Shown here: positions 1-5,623 of the stretch, piece by piece
Layout: every line of letters starts with the position of its first letter
How positions within the stretch are numbered: position 1 is the first letter of the stretch
Notes under the pieces: model-generated
Told to the model about the DNA's origin: nothing
What the model saw: the letters and a program-made list of their open reading frames with translations, nothing else
The model's database searches: none
Assembly: GCA_017881545.1 (NCBI GenBank)
Contig: JADGQU010000069.1
Location: 1-9,027, forward strand
Direction: 5' to 3'
Source of the DNA: Gemmatimonadaceae bacterium
GTDB taxonomy: Bacteria; Gemmatimonadota; Gemmatimonadetes; Gemmatimonadales; Gemmatimonadaceae
DNA length: 9,027 nucleotides
Position numbers and translations under genes: made by a program

Positions 1-171
1 CACGGGATCCCCGATCCGCGCAATCAGCTTCTCAAGTCGGTCGCTGAGATGGCGTGGATGGACTACTGGGTGAGGGGCAGCGGGAAGAAGTTCGCGTGGC
101 GTGATGTGCTGAAGACATTGGATCCTGAGGGTTCTGTCGCCACCGCGACCGCAGCTTCGACGTCCAACTGA
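1..171 (+). CDS. S9 family (prolyl oligopeptidase-like) serine peptidase, C-terminal fragment
   Basis: Only the last 56 codons are present. The frame is open from base 1 and ends in TGA at 169-171. The fragment begins His-Gly-Ile and continues with a PRNQLLKSVAEMAWMDYWV segment. This resembles the end of S9 alpha/beta-hydrolase peptidases, where the catalytic histidine (usually in an HG motif) is followed by an amphipathic helix with 'NQ...W...WV'. The His at residue 1 of the fragment could therefore be the catalytic histidine. The tail after residue 45 is Ala/Thr/Ser-rich and probably unstructured. The stop codon overlaps the ATG of the next gene (TGATG), so the two genes are probably cotranscribed and translationally coupled. 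The family call rests on a short tail, since the nucleophile Ser and the Asp lie outside the window. Another alpha/beta hydrolase family is possible. Confidence 0.6.
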   Translation, partial: HGIPDPRNQLLKSVAEMAWMDYWVRGSGKKFAWRDVLKTLDPEGSVATATAASTSN

Positions 172-1133
172 TGCCGGTGAACGCAGGACTGCGACGCGTA
201 TTCACCACCTACGCCGCGATCTTTCTCGCGGGTGTCATTGCTTGTGCTGCAACTCGCGTTGGTCAGGCAGGAGTTGGTCGCCTGCAGATTGTCCGCGCTG
301 ACACAGCGGCTCTTCGCAGAAAGCTCGACTCGATCGCGGACGCGCATCACGGCACGGTGGGCTATAGCGTCATCGACCTCGAAACTGGCGCGCGCATCAA
401 CAGGCGTGGAGACGAGACATTTCCAACAGCCAGCCTCATCAAGGTCGCCATCCTGGTGACGGTGTACGATCTGGTGGCCAAGGGGCAACTCTCGCTCGAC
501 GACCCGCTCACTGTGCTCAAGATCGATCAGGTGCCGGGCTCGGGTGTCATCCAGTTCCTTCACAACGGGACAATTCTCACGGTTCACGACGCCGCGTGGC
601 TCATGTCAACGATCAGCGACAATACGGCGACGAACCTGCTGCTCGACCGAATCATCATTCGGCGCGTCTGGGCCAAGATGGACTCGCTCGGGCTCCAGCA
701 CACCCGCGTTCATTCGAAGAGCTTCCTCCGCAACTCGAGCGTCGCGATGGACAGCTCGGTGAAGTACGGACTGGGCGTGACGACTCCGAACGAGATGGCG
801 CGTCTGTTCGAGCTGATGGCGCTGGGCAAGGCGGTGAATCCCGCTGCCGACTCCGCGATGCTCGACATCCTCGAGCACAACACGACGGACTTCATGCTTC
901 AGCGCTACGTAGAGGGAGCGCGAGCAGCGCACAAGGATGGCGAGACGGACGCTGTTCGAACCGAGTGCAGCCTCTGGTACCTGCGCAACCGTGTGGTTGC
1001 TTGCGTGATGACCAAGGAGAACAAGGATCAGCGCTGGGTTCTGGACAACGAAGCTCAGCTAACGCTTGCCAACATGGGGCTGGCAATCATCAACGCGTTT
1101 GGAGGCGTGCCACCGCCACCGCCGTCTTCGTGA
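171..1133 (+). CDS. Secreted beta-lactamase-fold serine hydrolase (class A-like)
   Basis: 320 residues. The N-terminus has a hydrophobic stretch (about 11-28) ending in VIAC (Cys25), so the protein is probably exported and perhaps lipidated. The class A/PBP-like fold is supported by the SxxK motif SLIK (Ser88, Lys91), the SDN motif (149-151) in a typical MSTISDNTATNLLLD context, and a KDG triad (255-257) in the KTG position. The TTPNEMARLFE helix (about 204-214) is also typical. The EPxLN omega-loop motif, which carries the deacylating Glu166 of true class A beta-lactamases, is not seen. The corresponding stretch (about 178-202) is Ser/Arg/Lys-rich. Penicillin hydrolysis is therefore doubtful, and a DD-peptidase, esterase or amide hydrolase role is equally possible. 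The start was chosen because ATG overlaps the upstream stop (TGATG). There is no Shine-Dalgarno sequence, which fits translational coupling. The C-terminus ends in a short poly-Pro tail. Family call is firm, substrate unknown. Confidence 0.85.
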   Translation: MPVNAGLRRVFTTYAAIFLAGVIACAATRVGQAGVGRLQIVRADTAALRRKLDSIADAHHGTVGYSVIDLETGARINRRGDETFPTASLIKVAILVTVYDLVAKGQLSLDDPLTVLKIDQVPGSGVIQFLHNGTILTVHDAAWLMSTISDNTATNLLLDRIIIRRVWAKMDSLGLQHTRVHSKSFLRNSSVAMDSSVKYGLGVTTPNEMARLFELMALGKAVNPAADSAMLDILEHNTTDFMLQRYVEGARAAHKDGETDAVRTECSLWYLRNRVVACVMTKENKDQRWVLDNEAQLTLANMGLAIINAFGGVPPPPPSS

Positions 1134-1162
1134 CCGCACGGCGATGATGGAGTCGACAAGAC

Positions 1163-1522
1163 CTAGATAACTCTGTGCCTTCCGCTTGCGCGCGAGGCCA
1201 GCGCTCTCACCTCTGCCGGCGTGAGCAGCGTCTCGTAGTGGGCAGTGCGCTCATCGTAGTGGCTCAGGAGCTTTCCGGCTCCCGGCGCGATTACCGCCCG
1301 CTCGTAGTCTTTACCGGCGAATGCTTTTACCGCAACCATGTCGGTGAACTGTGTGATCGTCAGGAACTCGATCTCCTGGTTGGCGGCATCGCGCCGCAAT
1401 AGATAAGCGCCGTTGTAGCCCGTGATTCGATGAATGCCGGGCAAAACCTCCGCGCGAAGCAGCAATTCATACTTGTCTGCGTTTTCAAATGTCGTCCAGC
1501 CGTGCCAGATTCTGCTGATCAT
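1163..1522 (-). CDS. Antibiotic biosynthesis monooxygenase (ABM) domain-like protein
   Basis: 119 residues when started at the ATG at 1520-1522, which has a GAGGG Shine-Dalgarno about 7 bases upstream. A longer in-frame ATG at 1567 lacks one. The MISRIWHGWT start, the central FLTITQFTDM strand and a following helix that includes 'AVIAPGAGKLLSHYDERTAHYE' residues fit a dimeric ferredoxin-like alpha-beta barrel of the ABM type. Such domains occur in small cofactor-free monooxygenases, haem-degrading enzymes and proteins of unknown role. I see no residues that fix the substrate, so no reaction is assigned. The gene is convergent with the beta-lactamase-like gene, 29 bp away. It lies 157 bp downstream of the cytochrome gene on the same strand, so it could be a distal operon member or have its own promoter. 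A perfect palindrome lies upstream at 1573-1584. Confidence 0.7.
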   Translation of the reverse strand: MISRIWHGWTTFENADKYELLLRAEVLPGIHRITGYNGAYLLRRDAANQEIEFLTITQFTDMVAVKAFAGKDYERAVIAPGAGKLLSHYDERTAHYETLLTPAEVRALASRASGRHRVI

Positions 1523-1572
1523 ACGATATCCCTCAGTGTCCTTCTTCCAATTTCGCAATTCCGTCATGCGTC

Positions 1573-1584
1573 ACGTAATTACGT
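1573..1584. promoter_or_regulatory. 12-bp perfect palindrome upstream of the ABM-like gene
   Basis: ACGTAATTACGT is a perfect inverted repeat centred about 56 bases upstream of the chosen ABM start (1522). Its length and AT-rich core resemble a dimeric repressor site. No matching -35/-10 pair is evident nearby and no regulator for it is encoded beside it, so the function is speculative. Confidence 0.25.
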
Positions 1585-1639
1585 CTCAAGAATTCAGCCA
1601 CCGCGACGGCAATAACAGCCAGGATTCATGTTGCATTAT

Positions 1640-1681
1640 TTAGTCGCTTACTTGATCCTTTTAGTCGCTTTCTTGATCCTT
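1640..1681. repeat. Two tandem copies of a 21-bp unit at the 3' end of the cytochrome gene
   Basis: Positions 1640-1660 and 1661-1681 are head-to-tail copies that differ at one base (A at 1650, T at 1671). Both begin TTAGTCGCTT and end CTTGATCCTT. Read on the minus strand, each copy ends in GCGACTAA. The repeat abuts the cytochrome c stop codon (TAA, complement of 1680-1682) and overlaps two of its bases. The near-identity points to recent duplication, but no function is evident. There is no hairpin with a U-tract here, so it is not an obvious intrinsic terminator. Confidence 0.85.
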
Positions 1682-2243
1682 AGTGACCGGTGCGCTCCAC
1701 TGTCTTGCCGGTGAAATTCTCGGTACTCAGATCCTTCGATGACAGAGAGCGCACATAGGCTGTCAGCATCCAGATCTGTTCGTTGGAGATGCGCCCCCCC
1801 CATGCCGGCATCCCCTCGGGCCTTCCCTGATAGATGGATTCGAACACATCGCCGGGTGATCCGCCGAAATGCCAGCGCCCGTCCTGAAAGCTCGGCCCCA
1901 TTGCGCCGGATCCATCCGCCCCATGGCAGTCGAGGCAGTTGTATCCCACGAACAGTTGTGCGCCGGTAGCGATCGCCCGCTTGTCCCCCTCGTAGGGATT
2001 GCTGATCAGCAGCGGCTTTATTTGCAACGGGAATCCAGCCGGCAGATTCTCCGGATGTTCGATCACGCGCAGGCTGTCGCCCGCGACCAGAAGGTGGGTC
2101 GTGGTGTTCTCGTCCGGTGATGTCGAAGACGCCGATGCGCTGACGGCCGATGTATCGCTGTTTGCTCCCGCATTGTTGCGGCACGCGATAGCAATGCACA
2201 GCGCACTCAAGATCAGAGACGCTCTTCGCCTGTAGTGCCGCAT
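1680..2243 (-). CDS. c-type cytochrome lipoprotein, probable electron acceptor of the PQQ dehydrogenase
   Basis: 187 residues with one haem c site. CLDCH (Cys103, Cys106, His107) binds the haem, and Met145 in the PEGMPAW segment is the likely distal axial ligand. The spacing and the GPSFQDGRW and ISNEQIWMLTAYVRSL segments are typical of a class I cytochrome c domain (about 90-170). The N-terminus has RHYRRR, a hydrophobic core and AIAC (Cys21), which fits a lipoprotein signal. It is followed by a Ser/Ala/Thr linker (about 25-50). The start ATG has GGAGGG 9 bases upstream. The gene begins 20 bp after the dehydrogenase stop, so the two are cotranscribed. In PQQ alcohol dehydrogenase systems such a cytochrome takes electrons from PQQH2 and passes them to the respiratory chain. 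The role here is inferred from that context. Whether it is a true XoxG orthologue cannot be told from sequence by eye. Confidence 0.88.
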   Translation of the reverse strand: MRHYRRRASLILSALCIAIACRNNAGANSDTSAVSASASSTSPDENTTTHLLVAGDSLRVIEHPENLPAGFPLQIKPLLISNPYEGDKRAIATGAQLFVGYNCLDCHGADGSGAMGPSFQDGRWHFGGSPGDVFESIYQGRPEGMPAWGGRISNEQIWMLTAYVRSLSSKDLSTENFTGKTVERTGH

Positions 2244-2263
2244 CAGTCGTTACCCTCCAGCGC

Positions 2264-4132
2264 TCACAACGAAAACACGAACAGCTCGCCGCCCCAGCTC
2301 GTCCATCTGGCGATGTCGGGCAGAGTCGTTCCCCTCTCGCGAACATCGTACGGGAGATTGGCCGCGACATCTCCGGCGATAAGAAGCCCCATGTCGCCAC
2401 CTATTCCTGCATAAATCGCGACATACTGTTTCCCGTCGGGGCCCGTGTAAGTCACCGGATTCCCGACCACGCCAGACCCGACCTTGAACTGCCAGAGCAC
2501 CTTTCCGGTCCGCGCATCGGCCGCCTTGAACCAGCCGTCGAGCGTGCCGTAAAACACGACACCGCCGGCAGTCGCGAGCGCCCCACCCCACACAGGGTAC
2601 GGCTCCTTGATCCCCCAGATCTTTTTCCCGGTCGTCGCGTCCCAGGCGATGAATTCACCGCGATAGCCGCCCGGCCCTCCTTTCTCGGGTGCGTTGCCCC
2701 CGATGAATGGCGTGCCTGCGATGTACGTTACCGCCCGCGCCTGAAAATCCATGCAGAGATTGTTCGTCGGAACGTAGAAGAGGCCCGTTTGCGGCGAGAA
2801 GGCGGCAGGTTGCTGATTCTTCCCGCCCTCGAGACTCGGACAGATGTCCTTCACGTTCCTGTCCTGCGCCGTCTTCTTCGTCTCGACCACCTTGGGCCGA
2901 CCGGTCGCCATGTCGATTCCCGTGGACCAGTTCATAGGCACGAATGGCTCGGCCAGGAGGATTTCTCCAGTCGCGCGATCAATGGTGTATGCGAAGCCAT
3001 TGCGATCGAAGTGCACCAGCACTTTGCGCGTCTGACCCTTGATCGGCAGGTCGACGAGGATGTTCTCGTTGACGGCGTCGTAATCCCACATGTCATGCGG
3101 TGTTACCTGAAGAGCCCACACCATCTCTCCGGTATCGGCATCGCGTGCCAGAATCGCGGCCGTCCACTTGTTGTCACCGGTCCGCTGGTTCTCGTTCCAA
3201 GGTCCGGGGTTGCTGGTGCCATGATAGATGAGATTGAGCGCCGGATCATAGGAGAGCCATCCCCATACCGCGCCGCCGCCGGTTTTCCAGGTGTCGCCCG
3301 GCCACGACGTGGAACCGAGGTCCTTGCCCCGGTCGTGGGCGTAGAACGGCTTGAATTTGGGACCAACCTTCACGTCCTTGTCGGGCCCAATGTTGTAGGC
3401 GCGCCAGATTTCCTTCCCGGTGGCTGCATCGAGCGCGGCGATCCATCCACGCACTCCCATCTCGCCCCCGCTCGACCCGACGATGACTTTCCCCTTCACC
3501 ACGATGGGCGCCATCGTAATCGTCTCGCCACGCGAGAGATCACCCATCTTCGTGCGCCATACCTGGTTGCCCGTCGCCGCGTCGACCGCGACGGTGTGCC
3601 CGTCCAGAAGGTTGTAGAAAATTTTTCCATCGGCGTACGCGGCGCCGCGATTCACCACGTCGCAGCACGCCTTGCCAATCGCCTGCTGCGAGTTCTCGGG
3701 CCGGAACTTCCACTTCAGGGGCTGTCCGGTTTGCGCGAGGTCAATCGCGTACGAGACGTTTGGGTACGGAGTGACGATGTACATCGTATTGGCCACGACG
3801 AGCGGCTGTCCTTCGTGTCCGCGCAGCACACCAGTCGAGAACGCCCACGAGACGCGAAGATTCGCGACGTTTTGCGGAGTGATGGAAGCGAGCTCGCTGT
3901 AACGAGAGCTCGCGTAATCGCCGGCCGGCATCTGCCATTCGCCTGGAGGGCCCGCGTGGGCGACTGCGATCCGCGCGCCCGACACAAGCGCTGTCCCCGT
4001 CGCGGCGCTCGACGTCGCCTGTGGATCCGCGCTCGAAGTGCTGTCGACAACGGCGGCCTTGTTCCCGCCACTGCATGCCGCGATGGCTATCAACGGCAGA
4101 ATCGTGGCGCACCCGCGTAAGACTCGCTCCAT
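2264..4132 (-). CDS. xoxF: PQQ-dependent methanol/alcohol dehydrogenase, XoxF-type (lanthanide-type active site)
   Basis: 622 residues, an eight-bladed propeller quinoprotein that should oxidise methanol or another primary alcohol outside the cytoplasm. Family landmarks by position: vicinal cysteines Cys156-Cys157 in KACCDVVNRG; Glu224 (SGGEMGVRG) and Asn308 (GTSNPGPWN) as metal ligands; tryptophans 290/292 in the AVWGWLSYDP segment near PQQ; Asp350-Tyr351-Asp352 (TPHDMWDYD); Arg377 (HFDRNGF); Cys431 and Cys460 as a second conserved pair. Calcium MxaF enzymes have Asp-Tyr-Ala, whereas XoxF and ExaF lanthanide enzymes have Asp-Tyr-Asp, so a rare-earth metal is predicted. The N-terminus ends its hydrophobic stretch in IAAC (Cys20), a lipobox, followed by a linker rich in Ser/Thr/Ala to about residue 55. 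This suggests membrane anchoring. The ATG has AGGAG 6 bases upstream, 22 bp after the NTF2-like gene. The family is firm; the XoxF subfamily rather than another DYD-type alcohol dehydrogenase is likely, and the substrate is inferred. Confidence 0.9.
   Translation of the reverse strand: MERVLRGCATILPLIAIAACSGGNKAAVVDSTSSADPQATSSAATGTALVSGARIAVAHAGPPGEWQMPAGDYASSRYSELASITPQNVANLRVSWAFSTGVLRGHEGQPLVVANTMYIVTPYPNVSYAIDLAQTGQPLKWKFRPENSQQAIGKACCDVVNRGAAYADGKIFYNLLDGHTVAVDAATGNQVWRTKMGDLSRGETITMAPIVVKGKVIVGSSGGEMGVRGWIAALDAATGKEIWRAYNIGPDKDVKVGPKFKPFYAHDRGKDLGSTSWPGDTWKTGGGAVWGWLSYDPALNLIYHGTSNPGPWNENQRTGDNKWTAAILARDADTGEMVWALQVTPHDMWDYDAVNENILVDLPIKGQTRKVLVHFDRNGFAYTIDRATGEILLAEPFVPMNWSTGIDMATGRPKVVETKKTAQDRNVKDICPSLEGGKNQQPAAFSPQTGLFYVPTNNLCMDFQARAVTYIAGTPFIGGNAPEKGGPGGYRGEFIAWDATTGKKIWGIKEPYPVWGGALATAGGVVFYGTLDGWFKAADARTGKVLWQFKVGSGVVGNPVTYTGPDGKQYVAIYAGIGGDMGLLIAGDVAANLPYDVRERGTTLPDIARWTSWGGELFVFSL
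3077..3085 (-). other. Codons for the lanthanide-type Asp-Tyr-Asp motif
   Basis: The minus strand reads GAT-TAC-GAC, coding residues 350-352 of the PQQ dehydrogenase. The first Asp corresponds to the catalytic base. The second is the extra metal ligand found in lanthanide-dependent enzymes and replaced by Ala in the calcium-dependent MxaF. Confidence 0.85.
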
Positions 4133-4154
4133 CGCTTCTCCTCTCTCCAGCGGA

Positions 4155-4661
4155 CTACTTCGGAATCAGATAATCCTGCGCCGCTATGATCTGCCAGCGA
4201 TCATTGCGGCGTTGCCAGGTATCGGTGAACTGATATCGCCGGTCGAACGAACCCTGCTTTCCCTTCCCCCGGAGGTGCAGCACGCCAGTGATCACGTGCA
4301 CATCCCCGAAATCGTGAGTCCTCATTCCCTCATTGCGCGCCCACTCGACACGATCGGAGCCCGTGACGCTCTTGATCACATCGCTGCGACTCATTACGGA
4401 CGCGTCTTCCGTGTACACGAAATTCGGCGCCAGCAGGCGATCGAAAGTGCGGGTGTCGCGTTTGATCAGGGCCGTCGTCCACTCATCCTCGAGCTTGATC
4501 GGAGGAAGCGGTCGAGCCTGGGCAGGCGCGGTCGCCCGCGGAACAGGGCGCGGAACACCGGGAACCGGCGTCGGAGTTGGTGGCGCGCCGCGAGTTGACT
4601 GGCCCCAGAGTGGCGCCGAGCAGAGAGACAGCAAAAGGAACGCAGTTGAAGGATATCTCAT
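4155..4661 (-). CDS. Secreted NTF2-like / SnoaL-like (DUF4440-type) protein
   Basis: 168 residues. The start is the ATG at 4659-4661, which has GAGGAG 7 bases upstream. An in-frame ATG 13 codons further out has no ribosome site and would spoil the signal peptide. Residues 1-20 (MRYPSTAFLLLSLCSAPLWG) are a clear signal peptide, followed by a Pro-rich linker (about 24-53). The mature domain starts with an EDEWTTALIKRD helix and FDRLLAPNFVYTED, and ends with DTWQRRNDRWQIIAAQDYL. This is the classic cone-shaped alpha+beta fold of DUF4440/SnoaL proteins. No catalytic set is obvious, and many members are binding or accessory proteins. It is the first gene of the operon with the PQQ dehydrogenase and cytochrome (22 and 20 bp gaps). 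That suggests a periplasmic accessory role in alcohol oxidation, which is inference. The family call is good. Confidence 0.8.
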   Translation of the reverse strand: MRYPSTAFLLLSLCSAPLWGQSTRGAPPTPTPVPGVPRPVPRATAPAQARPLPPIKLEDEWTTALIKRDTRTFDRLLAPNFVYTEDASVMSRSDVIKSVTGSDRVEWARNEGMRTHDFGDVHVITGVLHLRGKGKQGSFDRRYQFTDTWQRRNDRWQIIAAQDYLIPK

Positions 4662-4687
4662 GAGTAATCTCCTCGATCCGAGCTGTT

Positions 4688-4697
4688 CACTTAAGTG
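4688..4697. promoter_or_regulatory. 10-bp palindrome in the leader of the xoxF-type operon
   Basis: CACTTAAGTG is a perfect palindrome 27 bases upstream of the NTF2-like start codon. It may be a repressor site or chance. No convincing -10/-35 pair could be fixed next to it. Confidence 0.2.
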
Positions 4698-4702
4698 CAC
4701 CA

Positions 4703-4718
4703 GCGGCCGTTCGGCCGC
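4703..4718 (-). other. GC-rich hairpin upstream of the xoxF-type operon
   Basis: GCGGCCGTTCGGCCGC can fold into a six-pair GC stem with a four-base loop, on either strand. It lies 41 bases upstream of the NTF2-like start and 130 bases after the stop of the upstream methyltransferase gene. On the minus strand it is followed by GGTGCACTTAAGTG and no T-run, so it is not a standard intrinsic terminator. It could be a 5' leader structure or attenuate read-through from the methyltransferase gene. The rest of the 186-bp gap (4662-4847) holds no gene that I can see. Confidence 0.35.
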
Positions 4719-4847
4719 AAGCCTGCGAAAACGTTACTGAAAGCGGCCGATATGGTGATCATACGGTAACATCTCGCGCCTACTATTGAGTTCAAACCTG
4801 CGCCAAAGAACGAGCCTCAAAGTGCTGTCAGTTGCTTTGTCGTCCGC

Positions 4848-5441
4848 TCAGACGATGTAGGGGATGAACCGTTTCGTGTCTTTCATATAGGAACGGTACG
4901 GCTCGCCTATAGCCTGAATGAGCGCGCGCTCCTCGATCATGACCCGATACAGGTAGGTCGCAATCCCGGCGATCGTGACCAGCCCAAAACTGAACCAGCT
5001 TCCCAGCGCGAGCCCGATTCCCATGAACATCATCGTTCCCGCCGTATACGACGGATGCCGGACTAAGCGATACGGGCCGGTGCGAATCACCGGCTGGTCT
5101 GCTCTCGCCCTCACGTCCCCGGTGAAATACTGGCCGAGTGTGCGGAAGCAGTAGCGTCGCAGAAGACTGCCGAGAAATATCAAGACGACACCGACTGCAA
5201 ACAGCGGCAGTCGAGCGCCCGGCGGAAACGACCACGCCCGGACGAATGCGAGTCCAAAAGCGATAAGGAGCGCGATCCACATTCCGCCGAGTATCACTCG
5301 CAGTGAGCCGCCGTCCTTCGAGTCAGCGCTCTTGACGCCTTCGACACCGCCCCGCACAACCTTCCATTCCGGCAGGAACGCCCAGACGTAGACTGCCCAG
5401 AAAACGAGAGCGTAGGGCCAGACAAAAGGCAACGGCTTCAC
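4848..5441 (-). CDS. Isoprenylcysteine carboxyl methyltransferase (ICMT/PEMT)-like integral membrane protein
   Basis: 197 residues from a GTG start at 5439-5441, chosen because GAGGAGG lies 5 bases upstream and the following residues form the first membrane segment. The longer reading to 5561 has no comparable ribosome site. There are hydrophobic segments at about 5-23, 49-70, 78-91 and 136-165 of the short form. The C-terminal half has the family signature: GPYRLVRHPSY (122-132), a membrane pair ending in EE (170-171), then IGEPYRSYMKDTKRFIPYIV. In this superfamily the RHPxY and EE segments form the SAM site next to the membrane. Bacterial homologues are usually of unknown substrate (small thiols, lipids or isoprenoid-like molecules), because prenylated CaaX proteins are generally absent. 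It is divergent from the PnuC-like gene and 186 bp upstream of the xoxF-type operon. No functional link is evident. Confidence 0.82.
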   Translation of the reverse strand: MKPLPFVWPYALVFWAVYVWAFLPEWKVVRGGVEGVKSADSKDGGSLRVILGGMWIALLIAFGLAFVRAWSFPPGARLPLFAVGVVLIFLGSLLRRYCFRTLGQYFTGDVRARADQPVIRTGPYRLVRHPSYTAGTMMFMGIGLALGSWFSFGLVTIAGIATYLYRVMIEERALIQAIGEPYRSYMKDTKRFIPYIV

Positions 5442-5498
5442 GAATGCCTCCTCACGGTTGACCGCGGTGCGCGAGTCTCCTTCGTTGGTGCGGAATTG

Positions 5499-5528
5499 TA
5501 AATAGCACCAATATTGCGCTCTCGCCAA
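5499..5528 (-). promoter_or_regulatory. Candidate sigma-70-type promoter for the methyltransferase gene
   Basis: On the minus strand TTGGCG (complement of 5523-5528) and TATTTA (complement of 5499-5504) are separated by 18 bases. A start near 5492 would give a leader of about 50 bases before the GTG at 5441. Both hexamers match the consensus only in part, and the sigma factors of this organism are unknown. Confidence 0.3.
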
Positions 5529-5623
5529 TCGTGACGGACGCCCTGGAATTCTCGCCGCCATCGAGATCGAGGGCGGGTCGAAGTCTCTCTGACGCCGGCG
5601 ATTTCAATTACATTCGCCGCTCA

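Noticed and set aside
63..587. Minus-strand open frame over the S9 tail and beta-lactamase-like start
   Set aside because: No motifs and no ribosome site support, and it is antisense to two coupled genes.
171..1133. Calling the serine hydrolase an antibiotic-resistance beta-lactamase
   Set aside because: The omega-loop EPxLN motif is not seen and the third box is KDG, so only the fold can be claimed.
1648..2400. Minus-strand 250-codon frame overlapping the cytochrome and dehydrogenase end
   Set aside because: It is out of phase with the cytochrome, which has CxxCH, an axial Met, a signal peptide and a ribosome site. Its own product has no family features.
2789..4120. Long open frame (443 codons) on the plus strand opposite the PQQ dehydrogenase
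   Set aside because: It is antisense to a well-supported enzyme gene. Its protein is Arg/His/Val-rich with no recognisable motif, as expected from the complement of GC-rich coding DNA.
5442..5561. N-terminal extension of the methyltransferase by 40 codons
   Set aside because: The GTG at 5441 has a strong GAGGAGG ribosome site. The extension has none and would contain the candidate promoter.
5531..5623. N-terminal extension of the pnuC-like gene by 31 codons
   Set aside because: The added residues are polar and unlike the PnuC N-terminus, which begins with the first membrane helix right after the ATG at 5624.
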